Shown: in pieces, positions 1 through 8,679 of the stretch | Layout: every line of letters starts with the position of its first letter | Numbering within the stretch: the first letter of the stretch is position 1 | Source of the DNA: Sphingopyxis sp. HIX | Lineage (GTDB): Bacteria > Pseudomonadota > Alphaproteobacteria > Sphingomonadales > Sphingomonadaceae | Length of the DNA stretch: 64,000 nucleotides | Direction: 5' to 3' | Assembly (NCBI RefSeq): GCF_001468285.1 | Contig: NZ_LNSB01000011.1 | Location: 1 to 64,000, forward strand | Translations under genes and position numbers: made by a program | The notes under the pieces: generated by a model | What the model was told of the DNA's origin: nothing | Seen by the model: the letters and a program-made list of their open reading frames with translations, nothing else | The model's database searches: none

Positions 1-274
1 GGATTAAAAGGGCAGCAATCGCCCGAAACCGCCCTCCCCGCCCCCCGGGAAGAAAAACCGCTTTCCTAATAAATCCCGCCATGATCTACCCTGTCGGATG
101 AGCGTCGCGTCTCGCCTCCAGCGTCATACCTCGGGCAGCCGCCTCGCTAACCCCTTGTTCGCGCACGCGATGGGGCGTCAACTTAGTCAACTTCCGCCCG
201 AAACCCGCCGCCACAGGAATGACCCCGCCATATATCGCCTTGGCAACGCGTCCCGGACCCCCGATATGCGCGTC
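1..274. other. leader region without a recognisable gene
   Basis: No gene with family similarity was recognised here. The frame that continues into the NRDE gene stays open from 98, but the residues it would add resemble nothing known. The stretch probably holds the promoter of the NRDE gene, although no convincing -35/-10 pair was identified. Confidence 0.4.
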
Positions 275-973
275 ATGTGCGTCGTCGCCCTCGCCCACCG
301 CGTCCATCCCGACTGCCCCCTGATCCTGGTCGGCAATCGCGACGAATTCCACGGCCGCCCCGCCGCGCCGCTCGGCGCATGGGACGACGGCAGCGGCATC
401 GTGGCGGGACGCGACCTGCAGGCGGGGGGAACGTGGCTCGGCGTCCATGCACCGAGCGGGTGCGCCGTCGTCGTCACCAACGTCCGCGGCGCGATGCCCG
501 ACCCGGCGAAGGAGTCGCGCGGCGCGCTGGTCACCGACATGCTGCGCGGGAGCGGGCGCTTCGCCGATCCGCCGGCCGAAGACCTCGGCCGCTTCAACGC
601 CTTCAACCTGTTCGCGGTCGGCGATGGCCGGGCGCGGCTCTTCACCAATCGCCCGGTGCCGTTGATCATGACGCTGGAGCCCGGCGTCCATGCGCTCGCC
701 AACGAGCCCGTCGATGCGCCCTGCCCGCGCGCCGAGCGGCTGCGTACAGCGCTCGCGGCGGTGGTGGCGGCGGGCGCCGATCCCGAAGACCTGCTCGACA
801 CGCTGATGGCGGAGGACGATCCCGCGCTGTTCCTGCGCGGCGAGGTCTATGGCACGCGCGCCTCGACCTTGGTGCTGATATCCGCCGACGGCGTGGTCAG
901 GATGATCGAGCGCCGTTATGAAGCGGGCGGTGTTGCCGCCGGAACCACCGCGCTCGATTTCAAGACCGGCTGA
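275..973 (+). CDS. NRDE family protein (TANGO2-like)
   Basis: Predicted 232-residue member of the NRDE/TANGO2 family, named for the Asn-Arg-Asp-Glu motif, which is visible near the N-terminus in LILVGNRDEFHGRP. The family starts with Met-Cys followed by a hydrophobic strand (MCVVALAHR), as in N-terminal-nucleophile-like folds; eukaryotic TANGO2 is linked to haem and lipid handling. The bacterial role is not established. The start at 275 puts Cys at position 2 as in the family. An ATG at 266 and an open frame back to 98 are alternatives without family support. No signal peptide is visible, so it is probably cytoplasmic. Confidence 0.8.
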   Translation: MCVVALAHRVHPDCPLILVGNRDEFHGRPAAPLGAWDDGSGIVAGRDLQAGGTWLGVHAPSGCAVVVTNVRGAMPDPAKESRGALVTDMLRGSGRFADPPAEDLGRFNAFNLFAVGDGRARLFTNRPVPLIMTLEPGVHALANEPVDAPCPRAERLRTALAAVVAAGADPEDLLDTLMAEDDPALFLRGEVYGTRASTLVLISADGVVRMIERRYEAGGVAAGTTALDFKTG

Positions 974-1052
974 GCCGCCGAACCCGATTTTGCCGCTCGA
1001 CGAACGGCTTGCCGCCCGCCATGACGAAGGCGGGTAGCAGGGGGAATTTGGG

Positions 1053-2750
1053 GTGAAGAGGTTTTATGGGGTGTTGCTGGCCACGACGATGGCGGCGACG
1101 GGGCTGGCCACGGGCGCGCTGGCCAACGACAAGAAGCCGGGGCTTCAGGATTTTATCGCCTGCGACCGGCAGGGCTATCCCGAACGCGACGACGGTTATG
1201 GCGACGCCAGCATCGAGGCGATCCCGCTGGCGGGGCGCGATTCGGAATTGTTTCCGGTCCGCGCCCGCGCGGTGCTCGGTGGTACGCGCGCCGGCGCCTG
1301 CGACCGCGCGCTCCAGAACCCCGCGCTGCTGCCGCAGCAATTCCCGCGCCGCGCCAACCTGCTGCGCGCCCGCGCCTTTCACGAGGCGAAGATGGGCGAA
1401 TTCGACAAGGCGATGACCTCGCTCGACGCCGCCGATGCCGAGATCGCCAAGACCCCGGTGTGGATCGACCAGGACAGTTTCCTGACCGGATCGGATATGT
1501 TGCGCGCGCACCTGCTGATCGAAAAGGGAAACAAGGCGGATGCCGCGGCGATCGTCACGCGCTTCGCCGCGCGCTGGCCGCATTCGGACATGCTGCAGGC
1601 GGCGGCGCAATCCTATCGCATGCGCATCGACGGCAGCCGCGACAACGAACTGGCGCTGCTCGATCAGCGCAACACCCGCTCGCCGATGTTTCTCTATCGC
1701 CAGGTCGCGCGCGCCTCGGCCTTCGGTAAATATGATGTCGTCGACCGCCTCGCCGGGCTGATCCGCACCACCCCGCCCGAGCCGCTGCCCGGCTGGACGC
1801 CGTCGCCGCGCCCGCGCGACCAGGATCCGCTGGTCCTCGACGCGCAGATGGCGGGTCTCTGGGCCTATGCCGCGCTCGTCCAGGGTCATCCGGCCGACGC
1901 CGCGCCGCGGCTCGATGCGATGCGCGCGCGCGTCGCCGCGACGATGACCCCGCCGCCGCCGCCGCCCGAGGGCAAGCAGCAGCGCAAGTCGGTGACCGAG
2001 GATTATCAGCTGCGCCTCAGCATCGCGGGCTATGCCAACCGCGCGCTCGACCAATGGGCGGCGGCGATCAAGCTGCGCGGCGAGATATCCACCATGGAAT
2101 CCGAGGCGGCCTTTGCGAAGATCGAGACCGGCAACCTGCCGCCCCCCGCGATCCTCGACCTGATCCGCACGCTCGCGCTGCTCGACAAGGACAATCCGGA
2201 AGCGAAGGCGGCGATCGGCCAGTTCGAGACGATGATCGACGGCGAGGCGCAGAAGGCGCGCTATGTCGACCTGATCGATGTCTACCGCGCGATCCCCGAC
2301 CTGATGACCAAGGCCGAGCTGCCGGGGTTCAAGCGCTCCGACGGCGTGTGGCTGACCAACGACAACGGCTATTCGGCGAAGCGCGAGGGGCCCGAGGGCA
2401 GCGACATCTGGACGGTACGCTTCACCCACGCCTGGGCGCCCGCGCATGTGGTCGACGAGCTGCTCGAAATGGCGTGCGCCAAATATGCCCGCGACAAGGG
2501 CTATGACGGCTTCATTCTGCTGAACCGCCAGCTCATCCAGCGCAACTACACCGGCTATATCAACGCCCCGGCGGGCTATGAGGCGGGCGCGCGGGTGAGG
2601 TTCGTCCGCAAGGCGGCGCTGCCCGCGGAGCTCGAGGGCGAGCGCTGGCGCATCGTCGATGCCGCGACGACCTTCGATGAAATTTACGCGAAACACTTCG
2701 CCCAGCAGGCAAAGATCAAGGCCGAAAAGGGCTACAAGCTGCGGCCCTGA
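1053..2750 (+). CDS. exported protein of unknown function with helical repeats
   Basis: A 565-residue protein not recognised as a named family. The first 24 residues (MKRFYGVLLATTMAATG, then Ala-rich) form a typical Sec signal peptide ending before NDKK, so it is probably periplasmic. The middle is rich in alanine and paired helices of TPR-like character, broken by a run of six prolines near residue 304. The C-terminal part (CAKYARDKGYDGFILLNRQ) looks like a separate mixed alpha/beta module. The start is GTG at 1053, placed so that it directly precedes the signal peptide. It converges on infC, and no operon partner is apparent. Confidence 0.6.
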   Translation: MKRFYGVLLATTMAATGLATGALANDKKPGLQDFIACDRQGYPERDDGYGDASIEAIPLAGRDSELFPVRARAVLGGTRAGACDRALQNPALLPQQFPRRANLLRARAFHEAKMGEFDKAMTSLDAADAEIAKTPVWIDQDSFLTGSDMLRAHLLIEKGNKADAAAIVTRFAARWPHSDMLQAAAQSYRMRIDGSRDNELALLDQRNTRSPMFLYRQVARASAFGKYDVVDRLAGLIRTTPPEPLPGWTPSPRPRDQDPLVLDAQMAGLWAYAALVQGHPADAAPRLDAMRARVAATMTPPPPPPEGKQQRKSVTEDYQLRLSIAGYANRALDQWAAAIKLRGEISTMESEAAFAKIETGNLPPPAILDLIRTLALLDKDNPEAKAAIGQFETMIDGEAQKARYVDLIDVYRAIPDLMTKAELPGFKRSDGVWLTNDNGYSAKREGPEGSDIWTVRFTHAWAPAHVVDELLEMACAKYARDKGYDGFILLNRQLIQRNYTGYINAPAGYEAGARVRFVRKAALPAELEGERWRIVDAATTFDEIYAKHFAQQAKIKAEKGYKLRP

Positions 2751-2793
2751 GGCGGGGTGGCGGGCCACCGCGCGGCGGCGGCCCGTCAGCCGA

Positions 2794-3342
2794 TCACTTC
2801 GGTGCGAGCACCATCAGCATCTGGCGGCCTTCGGTGCGCGGGTGCGCCTCGACCTTGGCGACTTCGGCGGTCATCTCGGCGACGCGCTGGAGCACGTTGA
2901 GGCCGAGCTGGGTGTGGCTCATTTCGCGGCCGCGAAAGCGCATGGTCATCTTCACCTTGTCGCCCTCGCCGAGGAAGTCGAACACCTTCTTCATCTTCAC
3001 GTCGAAGTCGTGGTCGTCGATGTTCGGACGCATCTTGATCTCCTTGATCTCCTGCGTCTTCTGGCTCTTGCGGGCGAGGTTGGCCTTTTTCTGGGCCTCA
3101 TATTTAAACTTGCCGACGTCCAGGAACTTGCACACCGGCGGGTCGGCGTTCGGCGACACCTCGACCAGATCCAGCCCCACTTCGGCCGCGGCTTCGATCG
3201 CTTCGGCCGTCAGCATCACGCCCAGATTTTCGCCTTCCTCGTCGATCACGCGGACTTTGGGGGAGGCGATGAATTCATTGTATCGCGGGCCGTTTTTCGG
3301 CGGCAGCGGCGCCATCGGGCGGCGGGTCATGGGCGGTGGTAT
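2794..3342 (-). CDS. infC: translation initiation factor IF-3
   Basis: IF-3 binds the 30S subunit, prevents premature 50S joining and proofreads the initiator tRNA and start codon. The signature region [16 protein letters not shown] lies between the N- and C-domains, and the C-domain has the family pattern [13 protein letters not shown] place the start at ATA (3342-3340): AGGAG at 3351-3355 lies 8 nt upstream of it, whereas the first ATG (3330) is 20 nt from that site. The product is then 182 residues, close to the usual size. E. coli infC also uses a rare start (AUU) that IF-3 discriminates against to control itself. The alternative is ATG at 3330, giving 178 residues. Confidence 0.92.
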   Translation of the reverse strand: MPPPMTRRPMAPLPPKNGPRYNEFIASPKVRVIDEEGENLGVMLTAEAIEAAAEVGLDLVEVSPNADPPVCKFLDVGKFKYEAQKKANLARKSQKTQEIKEIKMRPNIDDHDFDVKMKKVFDFLGEGDKVKMTMRFRGREMSHTQLGLNVLQRVAEMTAEVAKVEAHPRTEGRQMLMVLAPK

Positions 3343-3347
3343 AGCTG

Positions 3348-3358
3348 TATCTCCTGGT
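3348..3358 (-). promoter_or_regulatory. infC ribosome binding site that favours an ATA start
   Basis: On the minus strand AGGAG lies at 3355-3351, followed by 8 nt and then an in-frame ATA. No other purine-rich site lies close to the ATG 12 nt further downstream. The spacing therefore argues for initiation at ATA, the kind of non-canonical codon through which IF-3 represses its own synthesis. Confidence 0.5.
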
Positions 3359-3498
3359 CGTTATAGGGACGCGCGGAATCGATGCATCGCGCGCGCCATG
3401 CTCATATAGTGAACGCGCGGCCATCGTAAAGGCTGCGAGCGCGCCTTTGTTGCCGCTTTTTCGCCGACTGTGGCGGCTATGCCACTACCTCGGGGGCA

Positions 3499-4728
3499 TC
3501 AGCGCGCGTCGGGCCATTTGGTGGGCGCGGGGTCGATGACGCGGAAGCCGCCGGCGCCGACCTCGCTGACCTCGAGCGCGCGCATCGCGATGCCGCGGTT
3601 GTTGAAGCGGAAAATCCCGTCGATCCCGCCGAAACCGTCGGCCGACAGCAGCCGGCTCGCCGGGAAGGCCGTCCCCGGCTTCCACTCGCGCGCGATGCGC
3701 ACCGTCAGCAGCACCGAATCATACCCCAGGCTCGCCAGCCGGTACGGCGCGCGGCCGTAACGCGTGCGATAGCTGCCCGCCATCTGGCCGTAGAGGCCGT
3801 CCGACACGCTGGCGAACCACGAGCCGCGCATCGCCGCATTGCTGCCCAGCGACGCCTCGGTGTTCCACAGCTCGGTGCCGAGAATCTGCTTGCCGCCGGT
3901 GCCCTTCACGATCGGCACGGCGCGGATCGCGTTGGTGCCCGAATCGGCGATCAGCACCGCGTCCATCGCGCCCGCATTGGCGATCCGCCGCGCCGCGCCG
4001 GTCAGCGCGGTCGCGCTGCGGTCATAGCTTTCGACCGCGACGAGCGTGCCGCCCGCCTCGGCCACCGCCGCGCGGAACGCCGCCGCCGAGCGGTCGCCAT
4101 AGACATTCTTGGGCACCAGCGCGCCGAAGCGGCTGTGCCCCTTGCCGCGGGCGTAAGCGACGACGCGCTCGACCGACTGACCCGGGACGAAACCCATGAT
4201 GAAGACGCCGTTGCCTGCGACCCCGCTGTCGTTCGAGAAGCTGAGTACCGGCACCTTCGCCTCGCGCGCGATCGGCGCGACCGCGGTGACGTCTTCGGTG
4301 AGCAATGGCCCCAGGATCAGCTTGTTGCCGTCGGCGATCGCCTGCCGCGCCGCCGCCCCCGCGCCGAGCGCGGTGTCATAGGTGGTGATGCGCACGCGCT
4401 CGGTCTTGGTGTCGAGCAGCGCCAACGTCGTCGCATTGGCGATCGCATTGCCGACGTCGGCGTTGGGGCCCGTCTGCGGCACCAGCAAGGCCACGCGGTG
4501 GCGGTCGGTGTCGGTCGGCAGCCCGGGCTCGATCCCGGTTTCGGGCGGGCGCTCGGGCGGCGGCGGCGCGACCGGGCCATCGGCCTTGGGCACCATCTGG
4601 CACGCCGCGAGGAACCCGGCCATCGCGAGCGTGGCCGCCATGCGCAGCATCTGCCGCCGCGGCGACGCAATTTTTTGGCGCTGCGCCGCAGTTTCTGCCA
4701 TCTGCTGCGTCATGCCGAAATCCACCAT
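3499..4728 (-). CDS. LpoA-like lipoprotein with a periplasmic-binding-protein fold
   Basis: Probable outer-membrane lipoprotein of the penicillin-binding-protein activator/ABC-substrate-binding type. A hydrophobic stretch and lipobox (AMAGFLAAC, Cys43 from the 4728 start) are followed by a Pro-rich linker and a Leu/Ile/Val-binding-protein-like body (VALLVPQTGPNADVGNAIANA). E. coli LpoA stimulates PBP1A. Here the gene is divergent from rsmI, with yraN just beyond, the same gene set as around E. coli lpoA. The start is uncertain: ATG codons at 4728, 4713, 4701 and 4650 are all in frame, and the first overlaps the rsmI start. The LpoA role is inferred from fold and neighbours. Confidence 0.72.
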   Translation of the reverse strand: MVDFGMTQQMAETAAQRQKIASPRRQMLRMAATLAMAGFLAACQMVPKADGPVAPPPPERPPETGIEPGLPTDTDRHRVALLVPQTGPNADVGNAIANATTLALLDTKTERVRITTYDTALGAGAAARQAIADGNKLILGPLLTEDVTAVAPIAREAKVPVLSFSNDSGVAGNGVFIMGFVPGQSVERVVAYARGKGHSRFGALVPKNVYGDRSAAAFRAAVAEAGGTLVAVESYDRSATALTGAARRIANAGAMDAVLIADSGTNAIRAVPIVKGTGGKQILGTELWNTEASLGSNAAMRGSWFASVSDGLYGQMAGSYRTRYGRAPYRLASLGYDSVLLTVRIAREWKPGTAFPASRLLSADGFGGIDGIFRFNNRGIAMRALEVSEVGAGGFRVIDPAPTKWPDAR

Positions 4729-5572
4729 CTCAGATTCTCCCTTGCCCGGTCTCTATATCGTCGCGACCCCCATCGGCAACCTCGGCGACATCACTCCGCG
4801 CGCCGCAGCGACGCTGGCGCACGCCGATGTGATCGCCGCCGAAGACACGCGTGTGACGGCGAAGCTGCTGGCGCATCTGGGTTTGCGAATTTCGATGACC
4901 CCCTATCACGATCATAGCGACGAACGCGCGCGCGCCGCGCTGGTTGCGCGGATGGAAAATGAAGTCGTCGTTCTGGTCAGCGACGCGGGCACCCCGCTGA
5001 TCAGCGATCCGGGCTACAAGCTGGTGCGCGACGCCCGCGCGGCGGGGCGGCACGTCACCACCCTGCCCGGCCCCTGCGCCGCAATCGCCGCGATCACCCT
5101 GTCGGGGCTGCCGAGCGATCGGTTCCTGTTCGCGGGCTTCCTGCCGAACAAGGCCAAGGCACGCGCCGACACGATCGCCGAATTCGCGGGGCTACGTACG
5201 AGCCTCGTCTTCTATGAAAGCGGCCCGCGGTTGTCGGCGGCGCTCGCGGCGCTCGCCGAGGGGCTCGGCGAGCGCGAGGCCGCTGTCGCACGCGAGATCA
5301 GCAAGCTCTACGAGGAATGCGTCACCGGCACGCTCCGCGAGCTATCGGCGCGCTACGCCGACGCCCCGCCCAAGGGCGAGATCGTGATCGTCGTCGGCCC
5401 GCCGGGCGAGGCCGCCGCCGAAGAGGCCGACGACGCGACGCTCGACGCCGCGCTGCGCGACGCCATGGCCGACAAGCCAGTGGCGCAGGCCGCCAAGGCT
5501 GTCGCCAAGCGCTTCGGCCTCGACCGCCACGAGGTCTACGCCCGCGCGCTCGCGCTGAAGGGCGGCGATTGA
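4712..5572 (+). CDS. rsmI: 16S rRNA (cytidine(1402)-2'-O)-methyltransferase
   Basis: Uses S-adenosylmethionine to 2'-O-methylate C1402 in the decoding centre of 16S rRNA. The 286-residue product has the tetrapyrrole-methylase fold motifs YIVATPIGNLGDITPRA at the N-terminus, then SDAGTPLISDPGYKLVR and GPCAAIAAITLSGLPSDRF. ATG 4712 is used because it gives the family N-terminus; its first bases lie inside the divergent lipoprotein gene if that starts at 4728. It is followed by yraN with a 4-base overlap and then gshB, probably as one operon. Confidence 0.93.
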   Translation: MPKSTISDSPLPGLYIVATPIGNLGDITPRAAATLAHADVIAAEDTRVTAKLLAHLGLRISMTPYHDHSDERARAALVARMENEVVVLVSDAGTPLISDPGYKLVRDARAAGRHVTTLPGPCAAIAAITLSGLPSDRFLFAGFLPNKAKARADTIAEFAGLRTSLVFYESGPRLSAALAALAEGLGEREAAVAREISKLYEECVTGTLRELSARYADAPPKGEIVIVVGPPGEAAAEEADDATLDAALRDAMADKPVAQAAKAVAKRFGLDRHEVYARALALKGGD

Positions 5573-5919
5573 AGCGCGCCGAGGCCGAGGCGCGCGGCCG
5601 CAAGGCCGAGCGCCGCGCCGCCTGGTGGCTCCGCTTCCACGGCTGGCGCATCCTCGGCCAGCGGCTCCGCGTGCCCGTCGGCGAGGTCGATCTCGTCGCG
5701 CGGCGCGGGCGGACGGTTGCCTTCATCGAGGTCAAGTGGCGCGAGCACGCCGAGGACCTCGACCTCGCGGTCGATCAATATCGCCTGCGCCGCGTCGCCG
5801 CGGCCGCCGAAATGCTGTCCCCGCGCTTCGCCCGGCCGCAGGACGATATCCGGATCGACGTGATGCTCCTTGCGCCGGGGCGCCTGCCACGCCATCTGGT
5901 CCACGTCTGGCAGCCCTGA
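5569..5919 (+). CDS. YraN family (UPF0102) nuclease-like protein
   Basis: A 116-residue protein of the YraN/UPF0102 family, a small restriction-endonuclease-like fold often found beside rsmI and possibly acting in DNA processing; its role is not settled. The core PVGEVDLVARRGRTVAFIEVK contains the conserved Glu/Asp and the E-x-K of that fold. The start is TTG at 5569, which overlaps the rsmI stop (TTGA) and gives the normal family length; no ATG or GTG fits the conserved N-terminus. Translation is probably coupled to rsmI. gshB starts 20 nt downstream. Confidence 0.85.
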   Translation: MKRAEAEARGRKAERRAAWWLRFHGWRILGQRLRVPVGEVDLVARRGRTVAFIEVKWREHAEDLDLAVDQYRLRRVAAAAEMLSPRFARPQDDIRIDVMLLAPGRLPRHLVHVWQP

Positions 5920-5939
5920 CGGCGCCCAAGGAGAAGAAC

Positions 5940-6890
5940 ATGACCCTGCGCGCCGCGGTGCAAATGGACCCGATGGATGGCATCAACATCAATGGCGACA
6001 GCAGTTTCCACCTGATGCTGAAGGCCCTCGATCGCGGCTACACCCTCTATCACTACGACGTGCGCGGGCTGACATGGGAGGCCGGGCGGCTGACGGTCAA
6101 GGCGCACCGCGTGCTCGAAGCGAAACGCGAGGCGGGCGCGCATTACACATTCGGCGAGCAGGTCCTGCTCGACCTCGGCCGCGACATCGACGTCGTGCTG
6201 ATGCGGCAGGATCCGCCCTTCGACCTCGGTTACCTGACCGGCACCTGGCTGCTCGAGCGGCTCGCGGGGCAGACACTGGTCGTCAACGACCCGGTGTCGG
6301 TGCGCAACGCCCCCGAAAAGGTCTTCGTGCTCGACTTCCCGCAGTTCATGCCGCCGACGATGGTCACGCGCGACCTCGACGCGGTGAAGGATTTCCAGGC
6401 GCGCTACGGCGCCGTCGTGATCAAGCCGCTCCACGGCAACGGCGGCAAGGCGGTGTTCAAGATCGACGCCGACGGCGGCAACCTCGGCGCGCTGGTCGAG
6501 CTGTTCGGCCAGGTCTGGCCCGAACCTTTCATGGTCCAGCAATTCCTGCCGAGCGTGAGCGAGGGCGACAAGCGCATCGTGCTCGTCGACGGCGAGGTCG
6601 CGGGCGCGATCAACCGCAAGCCCGGCGAAGGCGAATTCCGCTCGAACCTCGCGGTCGGCGGTTATGCCGAGGCGACCGAGCTCACCCCGCGCGAACAGGA
6701 AATCTGCGCCGCATTGGGCCCGGCGCTGCGCGAACGCGGCCTCGTCTTCGTCGGCATCGACGTGATCGGCGGCGAATGGCTGACTGAGATCAACGTCACC
6801 TCGCCCACCGGGATCGTGGCGATCGACCGCTTCAACAACAGCGATACAGCGGGGCTGATCTGGGATGCAATCAAGCGACGGATCGGCTGA
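5940..6890 (+). CDS. gshB: glutathione synthase
   Basis: ATP-dependent ligation of gamma-glutamylcysteine and glycine, the second step of glutathione synthesis, in the cytoplasm. The 316-residue length equals that of the E. coli enzyme. The ATP-grasp features are clear: VVIKPLHGNGGKAVFKI (glycine-rich loop), MVQQFLPSVSEGDKRIV, NRKPGEGEFRSNLAVGG and the metal-binding end TEINVTSPTG. The start ATG 5940 follows GGAGAAG. It is the last gene of the rsmI-yraN-gshB group, and gshA is not in the window. Confidence 0.96.
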   Translation: MTLRAAVQMDPMDGININGDSSFHLMLKALDRGYTLYHYDVRGLTWEAGRLTVKAHRVLEAKREAGAHYTFGEQVLLDLGRDIDVVLMRQDPPFDLGYLTGTWLLERLAGQTLVVNDPVSVRNAPEKVFVLDFPQFMPPTMVTRDLDAVKDFQARYGAVVIKPLHGNGGKAVFKIDADGGNLGALVELFGQVWPEPFMVQQFLPSVSEGDKRIVLVDGEVAGAINRKPGEGEFRSNLAVGGYAEATELTPREQEICAALGPALRERGLVFVGIDVIGGEWLTEINVTSPTGIVAIDRFNNSDTAGLIWDAIKRRIG

Positions 6891-6914
6891 CGCGCGCCAA
6901 GCGTTGTTCCCGGC

Positions 6915-7520
6915 ATGACCGATTTCATCCTGAACCTGATCCAGTCGTGGGGCTATGCGGGCATCTTCGTGCTGATGCTGCTCGAAAACGTCTTCCCGCC
7001 GATCCCCTCCGAAGTGATCATGGGGCTCGGCGGCATCGCGGTCGCCAAGGGGCGTTTCGATTTCGTGCCGCTCGTCGCGGTCGCGGTCGCGGGGACGACG
7101 CTCGGCAATTATGTGTGGTACGCGATCGGCCGCTGGATCGGCTACGAGCGGCTCAAACCCTTCATCGACCGCCACGGCCGCTGGCTGACGCTCGACTGGA
7201 ACGAGGTCGAACGGCTGCACAATTTTTTCCTGAAGCACGGCCCGGCGATCGTCTTCGTCGCGCGCTTCATGCCCGTTGCGCGCACGATGGTGTCGCTGCC
7301 CGCGGGCATGGTGAAGATGAACCAGCTCAAGTTCCTCGCCTGGACCGCGGCGGGCTCGACGATCTGGATCGCCGCGCTCGCGGGCGCGGGGACGTGGTTC
7401 GGGCAGTTCGCCAACCTCGACGCCTTCATCGGCCCGGTGGCGCTGGTGGCGATCGGCTCGCTGGTGCTGGTTTATGTGTGGCGGGTGATCCGGTGGAAGC
7501 CGAAGGCGAAGGAAGACTGA
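6915..7520 (+). CDS. DedA family membrane protein
   Basis: A 201-residue inner-membrane protein of the DedA/VTT family; members are implicated in lipid (undecaprenyl-phosphate or phospholipid) flipping and membrane-potential homeostasis. The family motifs are present: ENVFPPIPSEVIMGLGG in the first re-entrant hairpin and ARFMPVARTMVSLPAG in the second, with several transmembrane helices and a basic C-terminus (RWKPKAKED). It lies 24 nt after gshB and may be cotranscribed with it. A long nested palindrome follows. The substrate cannot be told from the sequence. Confidence 0.88.
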   Translation: MTDFILNLIQSWGYAGIFVLMLLENVFPPIPSEVIMGLGGIAVAKGRFDFVPLVAVAVAGTTLGNYVWYAIGRWIGYERLKPFIDRHGRWLTLDWNEVERLHNFFLKHGPAIVFVARFMPVARTMVSLPAGMVKMNQLKFLAWTAAGSTIWIAALAGAGTWFGQFANLDAFIGPVALVAIGSLVLVYVWRVIRWKPKAKED

Positions 7521-7530
7521 TCCTCACATA

Positions 7531-7680
7531 CGTCATCCCCGCGAAGGCGGGGATCCAGCTTTCTTCTTTTGTCCTTTTCTTCGTGCCTTTGCGCCTTGGC
7601 GTGAAATCAGAAAAATCTCACGCAAAGGCGCAAAGGCACGAAGAAGGAAAAGCTGGATCCCCGCCTTCGCGGGGATGACG
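7531..7680. repeat. nested palindromic repeat (two families)
   Basis: The outer arms CGTCATCCCCGCGAAGGCGG at 7531 and its complement ending at 7680 enclose an inner inverted pair, TTCGTGCCTTTGCGCC against GGCGCAAAGGCACGAA (about 7579-7643). The inner pair belongs to the same family as copies near 12145-12325. The whole element could fold into a long hairpin between the DedA gene and xerC. It carries no gene. Confidence 0.75.
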
Positions 7681-7688
7681 GAAGGGAC

Positions 7689-8579
7689 TCAAGCCCGCGG
7701 ATGCGCACTCCGGTAGATGTCGAGCAGATGCGCCGCATCGACAGCGGTATAGACCTGCGTCGACGCCAGGCTCGCATGCCCCAGCAATTCCTGCAAGCTG
7801 CGCAAATCGGCCCCGCCCGCCAGCAGATGCGTCGCAAAGCTGTGGCGCAGCGCGTGCGGCGTCGTCCGCTCGGGCAGCCCCAGCGCCCGCCGTGCCGAGC
7901 GCACGCTCGCGCGCACCACGCCCGGCTGCAGCGGCCCGCCGCGTGCGCCGAGGAACAAAGGCACGTCCTTGCCCATGGGCCACGGGCAGGCCGCGACATA
8001 GCGCGCGACCGCCTTCGCTACCGCGGGCAGAATCGGCACGACGCGCGTCTTGTTCCGCTTGCCCGTCACGCGCAGTATGTCGCCGAGCGGCAGCGCCGCA
8101 CCGGTCAGCGACAGCGCCTCGCCGATGCGTAAGCCAGCGCCATAGAGCAACAGCAGCAGCGCGAAATCGCGCGCGCCGACCCAGCCCTCGCGCGCATTGT
8201 CCTCGACATCCTGCGCCAGTTGCAGTGCCTCGGCAGGCGCGACGGGACGCGGCAGCCCCTTCTTGACGCGCGGCCCGCGCAGCGCGGGAAGCGTCGCCCC
8301 CTCGCCCCCGACAAAGCGCAGGAAGCCGCGCAGCGCGCTGAGTTCGCGTGCCGCCGACGCATTGCCAAGCCCTTCGGCGCGGCGGGTGGCGAGGTAGGCG
8401 CGCAGGTCGTTGGCGCTCGTCCGCCGCAGCATGGCGGCGTCGACCGTGCCGCCATGGTGGCCCGACAGAAAGGCGGCAAAGCGTTCGGCGGTCGCGACAT
8501 AGGCGCGCCGCGTATGCTCCGACCGGCGCTTCTCGTGCGCCAGATGGGCATCCCAGTCGCGGATGATGTCTGAAGCCAA
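7689..8579 (-). CDS. xerC: tyrosine recombinase XerC
   Basis: Site-specific recombinase that, with XerD, resolves chromosome dimers at dif near the replication terminus. The 296-residue protein has an N-terminal SAM-like core-binding domain (about 1-100) and a catalytic domain with all expected residues: Arg151 (GLRIGEAL), Lys174, His242 and Arg245 (HALRHSFATHL), His268 (LLGHAS) and the nucleophile Tyr277 (TQVYT). It is assigned to XerC rather than a phage integrase because of its length and lack of extra domains, and because no phage genes flank it. XerD is the main alternative. Confidence 0.86.
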   Translation of the reverse strand: MASDIIRDWDAHLAHEKRRSEHTRRAYVATAERFAAFLSGHHGGTVDAAMLRRTSANDLRAYLATRRAEGLGNASAARELSALRGFLRFVGGEGATLPALRGPRVKKGLPRPVAPAEALQLAQDVEDNAREGWVGARDFALLLLLYGAGLRIGEALSLTGAALPLGDILRVTGKRNKTRVVPILPAVAKAVARYVAACPWPMGKDVPLFLGARGGPLQPGVVRASVRSARRALGLPERTTPHALRHSFATHLLAGGADLRSLQELLGHASLASTQVYTAVDAAHLLDIYRSAHPRA

Positions 8580-8596
8580 AGACCGCCCTTCAAATC

Positions 8597-8669
8597 CCGT
8601 TCGTGTCGAGCGAGTCGAGACACGCTGGCGCCATGCCGCGCGTCCCTCGACTTTGCTCGGGACGAACGG
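8597..8669. repeat. GTTCGT...CGAAC palindromic repeat
   Basis: The imperfect inverted arms CGTTCGTGTCGAGCGAGTCG (8598) and TCGACTTTGCTCGGGACGAACG (ending 8668) belong to the same family as the elements at 24842-24930 and 28503-28581. Intergenic hairpin between xerC and hemW; no gene. Confidence 0.7.
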
Positions 8670-8679
8670 TGCAGGGAGA

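Noticed and set aside
960..2768. Long open frame on the minus strand opposite the 565-residue exported protein
   Set aside because: Arg/Gly-rich composition without any family pattern; the plus-strand frame has a signal peptide and normal composition. High GC makes such shadows common.
5775..7238. Minus-strand open frame opposite gshB and the DedA gene
   Set aside because: The plus-strand proteins are unmistakable; the antisense frame is low-complexity and lacks motifs.
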